Assembly (NCBI RefSeq): GCF_006517235.1
Contig: NZ_CP041188.1
Span: forward strand, 2,046,001-2,110,000
Reading direction: 5' to 3'
Length of the DNA: 64,000 nucleotides
Origin: Pseudarthrobacter sp. NIBRBAC000502772
Lineage (GTDB): Bacteria > Actinomycetota > Actinomycetes > Actinomycetales > Micrococcaceae
Position numbers and translations under genes: made by a program. The notes under the pieces are model-generated. The model made no database searches. It was not told the DNA's origin and was given only the letters and a program-made list of their open reading frames with translations. Within the stretch, counting starts at the first letter, position 1, and every line of letters begins with the position of its first letter. This document shows positions 45,941 through 55,339 of the stretch, one piece after another.

Positions 45941-46668
45941 GCGGCCAAATTCTCCGGGACGGCGCCGTCATTGATCCGGCCACCGGCAAGAAGCCTGTGT
46001 CGCCCGAAGGCAAGCCCACGGTCACTGTCCTGGATTACGGTTCGGGAAACGTCCGGTCCGCCGTGCGCGCCCTGGAGCGGGCAGGAGCCGAGGTCATCCT
46101 CAGCTCCAAGCCGGAGGACGTGCTTAATGCCGACGGCTTGGTAGTACCCGGGGTCGGCGCGTTCGAGACTGTGATGCGCGAGCTCAAGGCCGTGGACGGC
46201 ATCCGGCTGATCGGCCGGCGCGTGGCCGGGGGCAGGCCGGTCCTGGCAATCTGCGTGGGCCTGCAGGTCCTGTTCGAGGCCGGGGTGGAGCACGGGACAG
46301 AAGCTGAAGGCATGGGGGAGTGGCCGGGCAAGGTGGAACTCCTTCCCGCCGAAGTGGTGCCACACATGGGCTGGAACACTGTTGACGTCCCGGAAGGATC
46401 CAAACTCTTCGCCGGCGTCGCGGACCAGCGCTTCTACTTCGTTCACTCCTATGGGGTCCAGGACTGGAACTTCGACGTGATCCAGCCGCGGATGACTGCG
46501 CCCCTGGTGACCTGGTCAGAGCATGGCGCGCGCTTTATTGCCGCAGTGGAGAACGGACCGCTCTGCGCTACCCAGTTCCACCCGGAAAAATCCGGCGACG
46601 CCGGCGCACGGCTGCTGCGCAACTGGGTGGACGGCCTTCGCAAGCCAGCTGCCACGGACGCCGCCTAG
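45937..46668 (+). CDS. hisH: Imidazole glycerol phosphate synthase subunit HisH
   Basis: Glutaminase subunit that feeds ammonia to HisF. It has 243 aa, with a nonconserved first 28 residues. The class I amidotransferase triad is present: Cys in AICVGLQVL, and His and Glu in [20 protein letters not shown] marks the family. The start is GTG at 45937, overlapping the hisB stop. hisF is not in the window. Confidence 0.95.
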   Translation: MSGQILRDGAVIDPATGKKPVSPEGKPTVTVLDYGSGNVRSAVRALERAGAEVILSSKPEDVLNADGLVVPGVGAFETVMRELKAVDGIRLIGRRVAGGRPVLAICVGLQVLFEAGVEHGTEAEGMGEWPGKVELLPAEVVPHMGWNTVDVPEGSKLFAGVADQRFYFVHSYGVQDWNFDVIQPRMTAPLVTWSEHGARFIAAVENGPLCATQFHPEKSGDAGARLLRNWVDGLRKPAATDAA

Positions 46669-46827
46669 ATGTGGTCGATTGTCCTGATGGGCCTGGCTGG
46701 CCTGTTGGTGGGCGGCGCACTGTCCTTCAGGCAGCAGCACAAACCGCTCTGGACCCAGGTGGGCTTCTACGTCCTGGCCGGGATGGCGCTGCTGGCCGCC
46801 TACCTCCTGACGCTTCCTGGAACCTAG
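46669..46827 (+). CDS. 52-aa two-helix membrane protein in the his operon
   Basis: An ATG directly after the hisH stop opens 53 codons: MWSIVLMGLAGLLVGGALSF, then a short basic loop (RQQHKPLW) and a second helix (VGFYVLAGMALLAAYLL), ending TLPGT. Two transmembrane segments are clear. The tight placement between hisH and hisA and the codon use argue that it is real. No function is known. Confidence 0.75.
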   Translation: MWSIVLMGLAGLLVGGALSFRQQHKPLWTQVGFYVLAGMALLAAYLLTLPGT

Positions 46828-46884
46828 CCCACACATTCAACAGTTCCGCTTCCACGAGCAACCCAACACCCAAGAGGATTTGAG

Positions 46885-47630
46885 ATGACCACCGCAACCG
46901 ATCTGCCGGTTCTTGAACTGCTGCCCGCCGTCGACGTCGTAAACGGACAGGCCGTGCGGCTGGTCCAGGGGAGGCTGGTAGCGAGACGAGCTACGGCACA
47001 CCGCTGGAGGCAGCCCTCAACTGGCAGGAGCAGGGCGCCGAATGGGTGCACCTGGTGGACCTTGACGCCGCGTTCGGCCGGGGGTCGAACGCCGAGCTGC
47101 TCCGTGAAGTGGTGGGCCGGCTCGACATCAAGGTGGAGCTCTCCGGCGGACTCCGGGACGACGAATCCCTCGAGGCGGCGCTGGCCCTTGGCGTGGCCCG
47201 CGTTAACCTCGGCACGGCGGCGCTGGAGAACCCCGAGTGGACCCGCAGTGCCATCGACCGCTTTGGCGACAGGATCGCCGTCGGCCTCGACGTCCGCGGA
47301 ACCACGCTGGCAGGCCGCGGCTGGACCAAAGAAGGCGGGGACCTCTGGGAGGTCCTGGGCCGGCTCGAAGAAGCCGGGTGCTCCCGGTACGTTGTCACTG
47401 ACGTTACGAAAGACGGCACATTGCAGGGCCCCAACGTTGAACTCCTGCGCAAGATGGTGGAGAAGACCGGCAAGCCGGTGGTCGCGTCCGGCGGCATCTC
47501 CAGCCTGGACGACTTGAAAGTGCTGCGCTCCCTGGTGCCGCTGGGCGTGGAAGGCGCGATTGTTGGCAAGGCGCTGTACGCCGGTGCCTTCACGCTCCCC
47601 GAAGCCCTCGACGTCGCCGGCCGCCGCTAG
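46885..47630 (+). pseudogene. hisA: Phosphoribosyl isomerase HisA/PriA, one-base frameshift
   Basis: Isomerises ProFAR in histidine synthesis; in actinobacteria without trpF the same enzyme (PriA) also serves tryptophan. The first 30 codons ([17 protein letters not shown]) are in one frame, and the rest ([20 protein letters not shown] to the end, including [13 protein letters not shown] and ASGGISS) in another. The switch is at the four-G run 46968-46971. One more G there would restore a single frame ([11 protein letters not shown]). It may be a sequencing or assembly error or a true null mutation. Full span would encode about 248 aa. Confidence 0.88.
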
Positions 47631-47639
47631 GCAGTTTCC

Positions 47640-48536
47640 GTGGACAGCACGCACAACGCCGATCCGGCAGCGGAATCGCCGCCGCCGCGCCATCTGCCCG
47701 GACACATTGCGGCGGCTTTGGCGGGCGCGGGCGGCCGTACTGACTCGGCCGGCCGGCCGTGGGAAGGCCGGAGCCTCGCCGGGGACGACAGCAGGATCCA
47801 TAACTTCAAGGACGACGACGGAACGGCCGACACCGGCTACCTCGCCGCCGTCTCGGCCCTGGTTGACAGCAATGGCGACGAAGCGGCTGTGGTGGCCTCG
47901 CTGGCCACCGCCCGCGTCTTCATCCCGATCATCGCCCAGCTCGGCGAGGAAGCGGCCGGCGTCGACGGCCTGACGTCGGACAAGCAGGCGGACATGGCGC
48001 TGGTCACCCTGAAGGCCGCCGACGGCCGGACGGCCATGCCGGCCTTTACCTCGGCCGAGGCCTTGGCTGCCTGGCATCCAGAAGCCCGGCCGGTGGCGGT
48101 ATACGCCGCCCGGGCTGCCCTCTCGGCCGTGGCCGAGGGGGCCGAGTTACTGGTGCTCGATCCAGGCTCTGAGCTCACGTTCGTGGTCCGGCGGCCCGCC
48201 GTCTGGGCGCTGGCCCAGCAACGGGTGTGGATCCCTTCCTACACAGATGCGGCGTTGGCAGCCGAGATGGCGGAGGCAACGGCCGCCTTCCCTGTGGTGC
48301 GCAAGCTTGCCCTCCTCCCGGGTTCCGGCGTCGCCGTCCTCACCGGTAGGGGTGCCCGGCTCTCCGGGGGCGGTGCCGGGCCGGAACTTCAGGTGCTGCT
48401 CCACCTTGAGGATGGGTTGGACGCTCCGGCAGTCCAGGAGCTGGTGTCCGGCCTCCAACAGGCATGGTCCCGGAATGTATTGTTTGGAGAGCGTGTTGAC
48501 TCGATCGAAATCAAGTTGCGGCGCGCAGCACAATAG
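47640..48536 (+). CDS. SseB-family protein
   Basis: A 298-aa protein. The central part (residues 75-200) has the SseB pattern: ARVFIPIIAQLGEE, MALVTLKAADGRTAMPAFTS, and ALAAWHPEARPVAV. The C-terminal half resembles the SseB C-terminal domain. In enterobacteria the name refers to an enhanced-serine-sensitivity protein; the role here is unknown. The start is GTG at 47640, 9 nt after hisA. Confidence 0.82.
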   Translation: MDSTHNADPAAESPPPRHLPGHIAAALAGAGGRTDSAGRPWEGRSLAGDDSRIHNFKDDDGTADTGYLAAVSALVDSNGDEAAVVASLATARVFIPIIAQLGEEAAGVDGLTSDKQADMALVTLKAADGRTAMPAFTSAEALAAWHPEARPVAVYAARAALSAVAEGAELLVLDPGSELTFVVRRPAVWALAQQRVWIPSYTDAALAAEMAEATAAFPVVRKLALLPGSGVAVLTGRGARLSGGGAGPELQVLLHLEDGLDAPAVQELVSGLQQAWSRNVLFGERVDSIEIKLRRAAQ

Positions 48537-48591
48537 CTGACGGTTGGCGCGGAGATCCCGGGCTGCCGCGGGCAGACCCAAAGGATTTTCC

Positions 48592-49896
48592 GTGAACTTC
48601 GCTCTTTACCGGGAGCTGCTGGCCCACCGGCCCATCCGGCGGCTGCTGCTGGTCGGCATGATCGCCCGCATCCCCCACTCGGCCGCAGGCCTGCTGCTGA
48701 CCCTGCATATCGTCCTGACCCTGGACCAGGGGTACGCCGCGGCAGGCGCCGCAGCGGCTGTTATGACCATCGGCATTGCCGTCGGCGCACCATGGCGCGG
48801 CAGGCGCGTGGACACTGTTGGCCTGCGCCGGGCGCTGATTCCGTCAGTGGTGTCAGAGGCCCTCATCTGGTCCATGGTGCCGCACGTGTCCTACCAGTGG
48901 CTGCTTCCGCTGGTGTTCGTCGGCGGCCTGCTGACGTTGCCGATCTTCAGCGTGATCCGCCAGTCCCTGGGCGTCCTCGCGGACGGCGACCAGCGGCGGA
49001 CCGCTTTTGCGCTGGACTCGATCGCCACGGAGATGGTGTTTATGATCGGGCCTGCCGCCGGAGCCGTTGTGGCCACCAGCGGCTTCACTGTTCTGGGACT
49101 CACCGTGGTGGGCGTTTCCACGTCACTGGCCGGATTGTTCCTCATGTGGTTCAACCCGCCTACTCGAAGTGCCATGCAGACTGAGGAGTGCCGGGCAGAC
49201 CAGCGCCACGCCGCGGCAGTGGCTGTGCTTTCCGCCGCACCGGCACACCTCCAGGAAGCGGCGGCAGACCTCGTCCCGGCAGGGGCAGAACGCGCCCGCA
49301 GCGGGCCGGCGGGGCTGCGGGGCAAGGTGGCCCACAACTTCGTCTGGCTCACGGCCACCGTAGCGGCCGTATTCGCCGTGGCGGCTGGAACCGGCATGGT
49401 GCTCAGCGGCACGGACGTTGGCATTGTTGCTGCCCTGGAAACAGGCGGGCACCAGGGCGAAATCGGCATTGTGTTCCTCTTTTGGTGCGCCGCATCGGTG
49501 GTGGGCGGACTGGTGTACGGGGCCATGCACCGTCCAGTTTCGCCGATCCTGCTGCTGCTGGGGATGGCGGCCCTGACTATCCCGATGGGCTTCGCCCAGG
49601 ACACCTGGACGCTGGCCCTCGTCTCGATCCTTCCGGGCCTGTTGTGCGCCCCTGTCCTGTCGGCCGCCTCCGAACATGTGGCAGACCTGGTGGCGGAGGA
49701 CCGCCGCGGCGAGGCGATGGGCTGGTACGGCTCTGCGCTGACTGCCGGGGTGGCGCTCGGGGCGCCCCTTGCCGGGATTTTCATCGATGGGATGGGACCA
49801 TCCGGCGGATTTGTCTCCGTGGGCGTGGCCGGAGTTCTGCTCTGCCTGGTGGGACTACTGCTCCAGGCCCACCGACGCCGCCGCGCTGCCGTCTGA
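48592..49896 (+). CDS. MFS transporter
   Basis: A 434-aa protein with about 12 helices and the loop 2-3 motif GAPWRGRRVDTVGLRRAL. A cytosolic loop near residues 195-245 joins the halves. The frame is open from 48544, but GTG 48592 has AAAGGA 7 nt upstream and begins the amphipathic segment before helix 1. The substrate is unknown. Confidence 0.85.
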   Translation: MNFALYRELLAHRPIRRLLLVGMIARIPHSAAGLLLTLHIVLTLDQGYAAAGAAAAVMTIGIAVGAPWRGRRVDTVGLRRALIPSVVSEALIWSMVPHVSYQWLLPLVFVGGLLTLPIFSVIRQSLGVLADGDQRRTAFALDSIATEMVFMIGPAAGAVVATSGFTVLGLTVVGVSTSLAGLFLMWFNPPTRSAMQTEECRADQRHAAAVAVLSAAPAHLQEAAADLVPAGAERARSGPAGLRGKVAHNFVWLTATVAAVFAVAAGTGMVLSGTDVGIVAALETGGHQGEIGIVFLFWCAASVVGGLVYGAMHRPVSPILLLLGMAALTIPMGFAQDTWTLALVSILPGLLCAPVLSAASEHVADLVAEDRRGEAMGWYGSALTAGVALGAPLAGIFIDGMGPSGGFVSVGVAGVLLCLVGLLLQAHRRRRAAV

Positions 49897-49980
49897 CGCC
49901 GGCCTCCGGAGTTCTTATCCAGATATTCCGCCTTTCCAGGTGCGGAAGTCCCGTTATCCGGACAAAAACAAAGTGAAACA

Positions 49981-50022
49981 CGACGGCGGCGGAGGGTCCG
50001 TGTGGACCGTCCGCCGCCGTCG
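49981..50022. terminator. Terminator between convergent MFS and DUF1844 genes
   Basis: A 19-bp stem with one mismatch (49981-49999 with 50004-50022) encloses GTGT. It can serve both directions. Confidence 0.85.
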
Positions 50023-50053
50023 TCGTACTTTGTGAAGTTCTTGCTGGTTGGTT

Positions 50054-50440
50054 CTAGTTGACGGCGCCCGTGTACTTTTCGCCCGGGCCCTTGCCCGGGG
50101 CGTCCGGAATGATGGACTCCTCGCGGAACGCGAGCTGCAGGGAACGCAGGCCATCGCGCAACGGGCCGGCGTGCTGCGATCCGATTTCGGGGGCCGCTGA
50201 AGTCACGAGTCCGGCAAGGGCGGTGATGAGCTTGCGGGCCTCGTCCAGATCCTTGAGTTCCTCTGCATTGTCCTCGGCGGCGAGGCCCAGCTTGACCGCT
50301 GCCGCGCTCATCAGGTGCACGGCGGCGGTGGTGATGACCTCGATGGCCGGCACCTCCGAGATATCGCGGATTTGCTGGGTCACGTCAGCCTTGGCGTCCG
50401 AGGCCTCGAAAACGTGTGAATTACTGTCTGGGGTGCTCAT
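50054..50440 (-). CDS. DUF1844 protein
   Basis: A 128-aa protein (EVITTAAVHLMSAAAVKLGL, then AEDNAEELKDLDEARKLITA and LAGLVTSAAPEIG), matching DUF1844, whose genes are commonly found next to infC in actinobacteria. The function is unknown. The frame is open upstream to 50647, but ATG 50440 is the start consistent with homology. It is divergent from infC. Confidence 0.87.
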   Translation of the reverse strand: MSTPDSNSHVFEASDAKADVTQQIRDISEVPAIEVITTAAVHLMSAAAVKLGLAAEDNAEELKDLDEARKLITALAGLVTSAAPEIGSQHAGPLRDGLRSLQLAFREESIIPDAPGKGPGEKYTGAVN

Positions 50441-50532
50441 ACTGGTAAGCTTGTCACAGACCGACTGGATGTCGTTATTTTGCTGTGGAAGGTCCCACCA
50501 ACGCTTAGCTGCGTTAGGCGGGATTTGTTCTG

Positions 50533-50538
50533 TAGAAT
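50533..50538 (+). promoter_or_regulatory. -10 element (TAGAAT) of the infC operon
   Basis: TAGAAT lies 249 nt above the infC start and upstream of the attenuator hairpin at 50710. The -35 is not clear. It sits in the 346-nt gap between the divergent DUF1844 and infC genes, which otherwise holds the infC leader. Confidence 0.45.
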
Positions 50539-50709
50539 GGCATGCAGTTTGCAAGCGGAGTACTCTCCCACCCGCGTCAGCCGTTTTCCCACCGGAAGCA
50601 ATTCCGCCAGGAACCAAGGTTGCCGGGTACCGGTCGGACAGTTCCATCAGGCGTTGAGCCTGGGGAAGTGCGCACAGCCTTTACGAAGGATCGTGCATCC
50701 GACCTTCGA

Positions 50710-50750
50710 GGCCTTCGATTGCTCCGGCAATTGGGGGCCTTCTCTATTTG
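50710..50750 (+). terminator. Probable attenuator in the infC leader
   Basis: A 13-bp stem (50710-50722 with 50727-50739, four G-T wobbles) with loop TCCG is followed by TTCTCTATTT. It lies 37 nt above the infC start. The position inside the leader suggests conditional termination, perhaps by L20 or IF3 levels. Confidence 0.65.
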
Positions 50751-50786
50751 CCGGTGGAATGCCACATCAATCACAGGAGCTTTAAC

Positions 50787-51890
50787 ATTAGCGAGCCAAG
50801 AATCAATGAGCGTATCCGCGTCCCCGAGGTGCGGCTGGTCGGTCCTGCAGGTGAACAAGTAGGAATCGTCCGTATTGACGATGCCCTGCGTTTGGCTGCC
50901 GAGTCCGATCTTGATCTCGTTGAAGTTGCACCGCAGGCCAAGCCTCCGGTGTGCAAGCTGATGGACTTCGGCAAGTACAAGTACGAGGCCGCCGTCAAGG
51001 CACGTGAAGCACGGAAGAACCAGACCAACACTGTTCTGAAGGAAATCCGCTTCCGCCTCAAGATTGACACCCACGACTACGAGACCAAGCGCGGCCATGC
51101 ACTGCGCTTCCTCGGTGCCGGTGACAAGGTCAAGGCCATGATCCAGTTCCGCGGCCGTGAGCAGCAGCGTCCGGAAATGGGCATCCGCCTGCTCCAGCGC
51201 TTCGCTGACGATGTCGCCGAAGTGGGCGTTGTCGAGTCCAGCCCCCGTATCGATGGCCGCAACATGGTCATGGTTGTGGGCCCGCTGAAGAACAAGGCCG
51301 AAGCCAAGGCTGAGGCACGCCGCGCATCACAGCGTGCAGAGGCCAAGGCGCAGAACGAAGCGAAAGCTACGGGTGGCGGCCGCATCGACGTCTCCGGCGA
51401 CGACCAGGCACCGCTCACGCAGTCGCTGGCTGACCTTCTTCCGGAAGGTTTCGCCATCACCACGGTGCCGGAAACCGAAGCTCCGGCACAGTCTGAAGCA
51501 CCTGAGGCGCCTGCTGAAGCCGCTCCGGAAGCCGAAGCCCCTGTCAAGGAAGCGCCGGCGAAGGAAGCTCCCGTCAAGGAAGCCGCCGCGAAGGAAGCTC
51601 CTGCACAGGAAACCGCCGCCAAGGCAGCACCCGTGAAGGAAGCCGCCGTCCAGGAGGCGCCCAAGCAGGCTGCCCCGAGGGCCGCTGCTCCCAAGCGTGA
51701 GGCTCCCAAGGCAGCCCCGGCACCCGTCAAGGCTCCTGTCGCTGCCAAGCCCGCCGAAGTTGCGGCTCCGGCAGCTCCGAGGCCGCCGGTGCCGATGCCT
51801 AAGCCGATCGCCCGGCCGGCAGCGCCGAAGCCTGCTGCAAGGCCTGCCCCCAAGGCAGCTCCGAAGCCGGCTGGCAAGAAGACTACCTAG
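50787..51890 (+). CDS. infC: Translation initiation factor IF-3 (ATT start, long C-terminal extension)
   Basis: Binds the 30S subunit and checks start codons. Residues 1-190 or so are canonical IF3 ([46 protein letters not shown]-type region, [13 protein letters not shown]). The start is the rare codon ATT at 50787 with AGGAG at 50774-50778; upstream frames give no homology. A further 175 residues are rich in Ala, Pro, Lys and Glu (repeats such as [19 protein letters not shown]), roughly doubling the protein to 367 aa. Rare-codon starts of infC allow autoregulation by IF3. Confidence 0.93.
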   Translation: MSEPRINERIRVPEVRLVGPAGEQVGIVRIDDALRLAAESDLDLVEVAPQAKPPVCKLMDFGKYKYEAAVKAREARKNQTNTVLKEIRFRLKIDTHDYETKRGHALRFLGAGDKVKAMIQFRGREQQRPEMGIRLLQRFADDVAEVGVVESSPRIDGRNMVMVVGPLKNKAEAKAEARRASQRAEAKAQNEAKATGGGRIDVSGDDQAPLTQSLADLLPEGFAITTVPETEAPAQSEAPEAPAEAAPEAEAPVKEAPAKEAPVKEAAAKEAPAQETAAKAAPVKEAAVQEAPKQAAPRAAAPKREAPKAAPAPVKAPVAAKPAEVAAPAAPRPPVPMPKPIARPAAPKPAARPAPKAAPKPAGKKTT

Positions 51891-52006
51891 TTCAAAGCTG
51901 CGGGAGGTTATCCTCCTGCAGTACGCAACCAGCATGCCGCCTGCAGGGGCGGCTGCTCGAAAGAACTGCAGACAATGTCTGTGGACACGTAAGGAGATCG
52001 GTTCCC

Positions 52007-52201
52007 ATGCCGAAGATGAAGACCCACAGTGGTGCTAAGAAGCGCTTCAAGCTGACCGGCAGCGGCAAGCTGCGCCGCCAGCAGGCCAACCGCCGCCACT
52101 ACCTTGAGCACAAGTCCTCCAGGCTGACTCGTCGCCTCGCCGGCGACAAGATTGTCTTCAAGGGTGACGCTAAGGTCATCCGGAAGATGCTCGGCATCTA
52201 A
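52007..52201 (+). CDS. rpmI: 50S ribosomal protein L35
   Basis: A 64-aa protein ([20 protein letters not shown], then [21 protein letters not shown]) matching L35 in full. The start is ATG with AAGGAG upstream. It lies between infC and rplT. Confidence 0.98.
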   Translation: MPKMKTHSGAKKRFKLTGSGKLRRQQANRRHYLEHKSSRLTRRLAGDKIVFKGDAKVIRKMLGI

Positions 52202-52320
52202 GTTCCAAGTTCTCTGACTGATGCCACCTGGCAGCAGTCAACTACCAAAAAGGCTTCTCAGGCCAGCCGGTTGTTCCGGCAGTAGATGCTTGGGATCAGA
52301 ATTTTCGAAGGAGTACGCAC

Positions 52321-52776
52321 GTGGCACGTGTGAAGAGGGCGGTCAACGCCCACAAGAAGCGCCGGGTTATCCTTGAACGCGCAAAGGGCTACCGTGGACA
52401 GCGTTCACGCCTGTACCGCAAGGCTAAAGAGCAGCTGCTGCACTCGTTTGTGTACAGCTACGGCGACCGCAAGAAGAAGAAGGGCGACTTCCGCCGCCTG
52501 TGGATCCAGCGCATCAATGCTGCATCCCGCGCCAACGGCCTGACTTACAACCGTCTGATCCAGGGCCTGAAGGCCGCTGAGGTTGAGGTTGACCGCCGTA
52601 TGCTTGCTGAGCTGGCCGTCTCGGATGCGAACGCATTCGCCGCGCTGGTGAAGATCGCCAAGGATTCCCTGCCTGCCGACACGTCCGCTCCGGCCGTCGA
52701 AGCCGCAGCCCCCAAGGCTGCCAAGGCACCCAAGGCCAAGGCTGCAAAGCCTGCCGCTGACGTGGCTGCCAAGTAG
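52321..52776 (+). CDS. rplT: 50S ribosomal protein L20
   Basis: A 151-aa protein that nucleates 50S assembly. The core [40 protein letters not shown] and [20 protein letters not shown] is canonical. About 25 extra residues at the C-terminus are Ala/Lys-rich ([20 protein letters not shown]). The start is GTG with GAAGGAG upstream. Confidence 0.98.
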   Translation: MARVKRAVNAHKKRRVILERAKGYRGQRSRLYRKAKEQLLHSFVYSYGDRKKKKGDFRRLWIQRINAASRANGLTYNRLIQGLKAAEVEVDRRMLAELAVSDANAFAALVKIAKDSLPADTSAPAVEAAAPKAAKAPKAKAAKPAADVAAK

Positions 52777-52825
52777 CACCCACGCCAGTTCGGGGACTGG
52801 TGGCTGAAGCCACTAAGGTTCTTAT

Positions 52826-53719
52826 ATGAACGAAACCGGGCGCCCGCAAGACTTTCCACTCTCCAACCCCCGAGCTGATCGGGTGAGGAAGGTGGCACAG
52901 CTTGCCGGGCGCCCGGCCCGTTTAAAGCGCAGCGAGTTTCTGGCGGAGGGTCCCCAAGCTGTCCGTGAGGCCCTCACCCTGCACCAGAAAAGGATTGCAG
53001 CGGGCGAGCCCGGCGTCGTCTATGAGGTGTACGCGAGCGAGGCCTGCCTCGACCGGCACCCGGACCTGGAGGCTCTCGCGGAGGGTATTGACGCTTACCT
53101 CACTACCGATGAAGTGCTGGCCGCGATGGCGGACACGGTTACCCCGCAGGGCATTCTCGCGGTCTGCGGTTTCCTGGACGTGAGCCTTGAGCAGGTCCTC
53201 GACGCCGGCCCTCGGCTGCTTGCAGTGCTGTGTCAGGTCCGGGACCCCGGCAACGCCGGCACTGTACTCCGGGCTGCTGACGCGGCGGGGGCGGACGCCG
53301 TCATCCTGACCTCGTCCAGCGTTGACATCTATAACCCCAAGGCCGTCCGTTCCACCGCCGGTTCCCTGTTCCATCTGCCCGTGGTCCTGGGTGCCGATAT
53401 CGCGGAAGTGGCAGCCGCCTGCCGTTCGCGGGGGATTGGCATACTGGCCGCCGACGGTGACGGTGACGTCAACCTGGATACGCTCCAGGACGAAAACGCC
53501 GCCCGCCGGATCGCAGGCCCCGGCGTCGAATCGCTGTTTGCCCTGGAGGGGCCCACAGCGTGGCTGTTCGGAAACGAAGCGCAGGGGCTCGCCGAAGATG
53601 AACTGGCCTTGGCAGATCACCGGGTGGCCGTGCCGGTTTACGGTGCCGCGGAAAGCTTGAACCTCGGCACGGCGGCAACGGTGTGCCTTTACGCGAGTGC
53701 CAGGTCCCAGAAAGCGTGA
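52826..53719 (+). CDS. TrmH/SpoU-family RNA methyltransferase (TsnR-like)
   Basis: A 297-aa protein with an N-terminal substrate-binding domain (RVRKVAQLAGRPARLKRSEFLAEGPQ) and a SpoU knot: RDPGNAGTVLRAADAAGADA, WLFGNEAQGL and VPVYGAAESLNLGTAA. It probably 2'-O-methylates rRNA; the target is not known. It follows rplT, as tsnR does in mycobacteria. The ATG at 52826 lies 6 nt after TAAGGT. Confidence 0.92.
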   Translation: MNETGRPQDFPLSNPRADRVRKVAQLAGRPARLKRSEFLAEGPQAVREALTLHQKRIAAGEPGVVYEVYASEACLDRHPDLEALAEGIDAYLTTDEVLAAMADTVTPQGILAVCGFLDVSLEQVLDAGPRLLAVLCQVRDPGNAGTVLRAADAAGADAVILTSSSVDIYNPKAVRSTAGSLFHLPVVLGADIAEVAAACRSRGIGILAADGDGDVNLDTLQDENAARRIAGPGVESLFALEGPTAWLFGNEAQGLAEDELALADHRVAVPVYGAAESLNLGTAATVCLYASARSQKA

Positions 53720-53742
53720 CTGAAGACGTGACTTAAAAGGCA

Positions 53743-53767
53743 GGGCCCCGGAAGTTCTCCGGGGCCC
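53743..53767 (+). terminator. Terminator after the SpoU methyltransferase gene
   Basis: A 10-bp GC-rich stem (53743-53752 with 53758-53767) is followed by TTGCT. It also lies at the 3' end of the convergent GlsB-type gene. Confidence 0.75.
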
Positions 53768-53797
53768 TTGCTGTATGAATCAGATGAGGTAGGGGTA

Positions 53798-54073
53798 TCA
53801 GGGCGCCCGTGTGCTCTTGCTGCGTCCTGTGATGGCTCCATAGACGCCGGCGACTACCAGGCCGCCTACGATGGCCAGGATCCAGGTACCCAGATCAAAG
53901 AAGGCAAGGTCACCCTTGCCGAACAGGAGGCTGCCAATCCAGCCGCCTACAATTGCGCCGACAACGCCGAGCACGAGACTCGTCACCCAGCCGCCGCCGA
54001 CTTTGCCCGGCATAACGGCTTTAACGATGGCCCCTACGATGAGGCCGAGAATAATCCAAGCAAGAAAACCCAT
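53798..54073 (-). CDS. GlsB/YeaQ/YmgE-family membrane protein
   Basis: A 91-aa protein with three hydrophobic helices and glycine-rich turns (WIILGLIVGAIVKAVMPGKV, GGWVTSLVLGVVGAIVGGWI). This is the transglycosylase-associated (GlsB/YeaQ) stress family. A strong AGGAG precedes the ATG. The role here is unknown. Confidence 0.9.
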   Translation of the reverse strand: MGFLAWIILGLIVGAIVKAVMPGKVGGGWVTSLVLGVVGAIVGGWIGSLLFGKGDLAFFDLGTWILAIVGGLVVAGVYGAITGRSKSTRAP

Positions 54074-54275
54074 GTCTCCTCCTTCATATTCGTCGGGATT
54101 AAACGTCCCGATTAGTGTTCAAGCTAACACACCGCCCCTCTGATGTCAGCAGGCTTAGTGCATGTCAGAAGTGCGTCTTCTGCACCCGAAAAGGTACGGT
54201 ATTCGTGGGCGGAGCCCACTGCGGCGCCGCGAATATCCCTGCTGTTCTTGAAACCTGTGAAGAGGAGAAGCCTCC

Positions 54276-55280
54276 GTGGCTGCAAATGGCGGTACCAAGG
54301 CGATCGTCGCGGCCCTAGCCGCAAACCTGACCATCGCCGTCCTGAAATTCGTGGCCTTTTTTCTGACGGCTTCCTCGTCGATGCTGGCCGAAGCCATCCA
54401 CTCGATTGCCGACTCCGGCAATCAACTGCTGCTCCTGATCGGCGGCAAGCGCGCCCGGAAGGCAGCCAGCCCGGAGCACCCGTTCGGGTATGGCCGTGAA
54501 CGCTACATTTACGCCTTTATCGTCTCGATCGTGCTGTTCAGCGTGGGCGGGCTTTTTGCACTGTTCGAAGCGTGGGAGAAGCTGCAGCACCCGCACGCCA
54601 TCGAAGGGGACTTCTGGTGGGTTCCACTGGCGGTACTGATCGGCGCCATTGTTGCTGAGTCCTTCTCGTTCCGGACGGCCATCATCGAATCCAACCACAT
54701 CCGCGGCAAGCAGGGCTGGGTGAGCTTTGTGCGCACGGCCAAGCAGCCGGAACTGCCGGTCATCCTGCTGGAAGACCTCGGGGCGCTTCTTGGCCTTGTG
54801 TTCGCGCTCGTGGGTGTGAGCATGACCCTCGTGACCGGCAACGGGATCTGGGACGCCGCGGGTACCGGCATGATCGGCCTGCTGCTCGTGGCCATCGCCG
54901 TGGTGCTGGCTGTCGAAACCAAGTCCCTGCTGCTGGGCGAGTCCGCCACCCGGGATGACGTGGCCCGCATCAGTGAGGCCATCGAGGCCGGGGGACACAA
55001 CCGGATCATCCACCTCAAGACCCTTCACCTCGGACCGGAGGAGCTGCTGGTGGCCGCCAAGATCTCCGTGGGTGCCGCAGAAACCGGCCGGGACATCGCC
55101 GCCGCGATTGACGGTGCCGAGTCCCGAATCCGCACGGCCGTTCCGATGGCCCGGGTGATTTACCTCGAACCGGATCTGCACCGCGAGGACAGTCGCACGG
55201 ACGAGGTCTCAGGCGCCGGTCAGGTTCCCAGCGCCGGCCAGACAGCCGCTGATGCCGGGGCTCGGGACCCGCAGGCCTGA
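54276..55280 (+). CDS. Cation diffusion facilitator transporter
   Basis: A 334-aa protein with six helices. The metal-site motif is AEAIHSIADSGNQ in helix 2, and the second half of the site is in LEDLGALLGLVFALVG. The C-terminal domain has a ferredoxin-like layout. It should export divalent cations such as Zn, Fe or Mn by proton antiport; the ion is not decided by sequence. The start is GTG with GAGGAG upstream. Confidence 0.9.
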   Translation: MAANGGTKAIVAALAANLTIAVLKFVAFFLTASSSMLAEAIHSIADSGNQLLLLIGGKRARKAASPEHPFGYGRERYIYAFIVSIVLFSVGGLFALFEAWEKLQHPHAIEGDFWWVPLAVLIGAIVAESFSFRTAIIESNHIRGKQGWVSFVRTAKQPELPVILLEDLGALLGLVFALVGVSMTLVTGNGIWDAAGTGMIGLLLVAIAVVLAVETKSLLLGESATRDDVARISEAIEAGGHNRIIHLKTLHLGPEELLVAAKISVGAAETGRDIAAAIDGAESRIRTAVPMARVIYLEPDLHREDSRTDEVSGAGQVPSAGQTAADAGARDPQA

Positions 55281-55339
55281 CGTTCCTTCCTCAGCGCACC
55301 GAATGCTTCGGTGAAGCCGCTGCCCGCCCGTTCCCAGGA

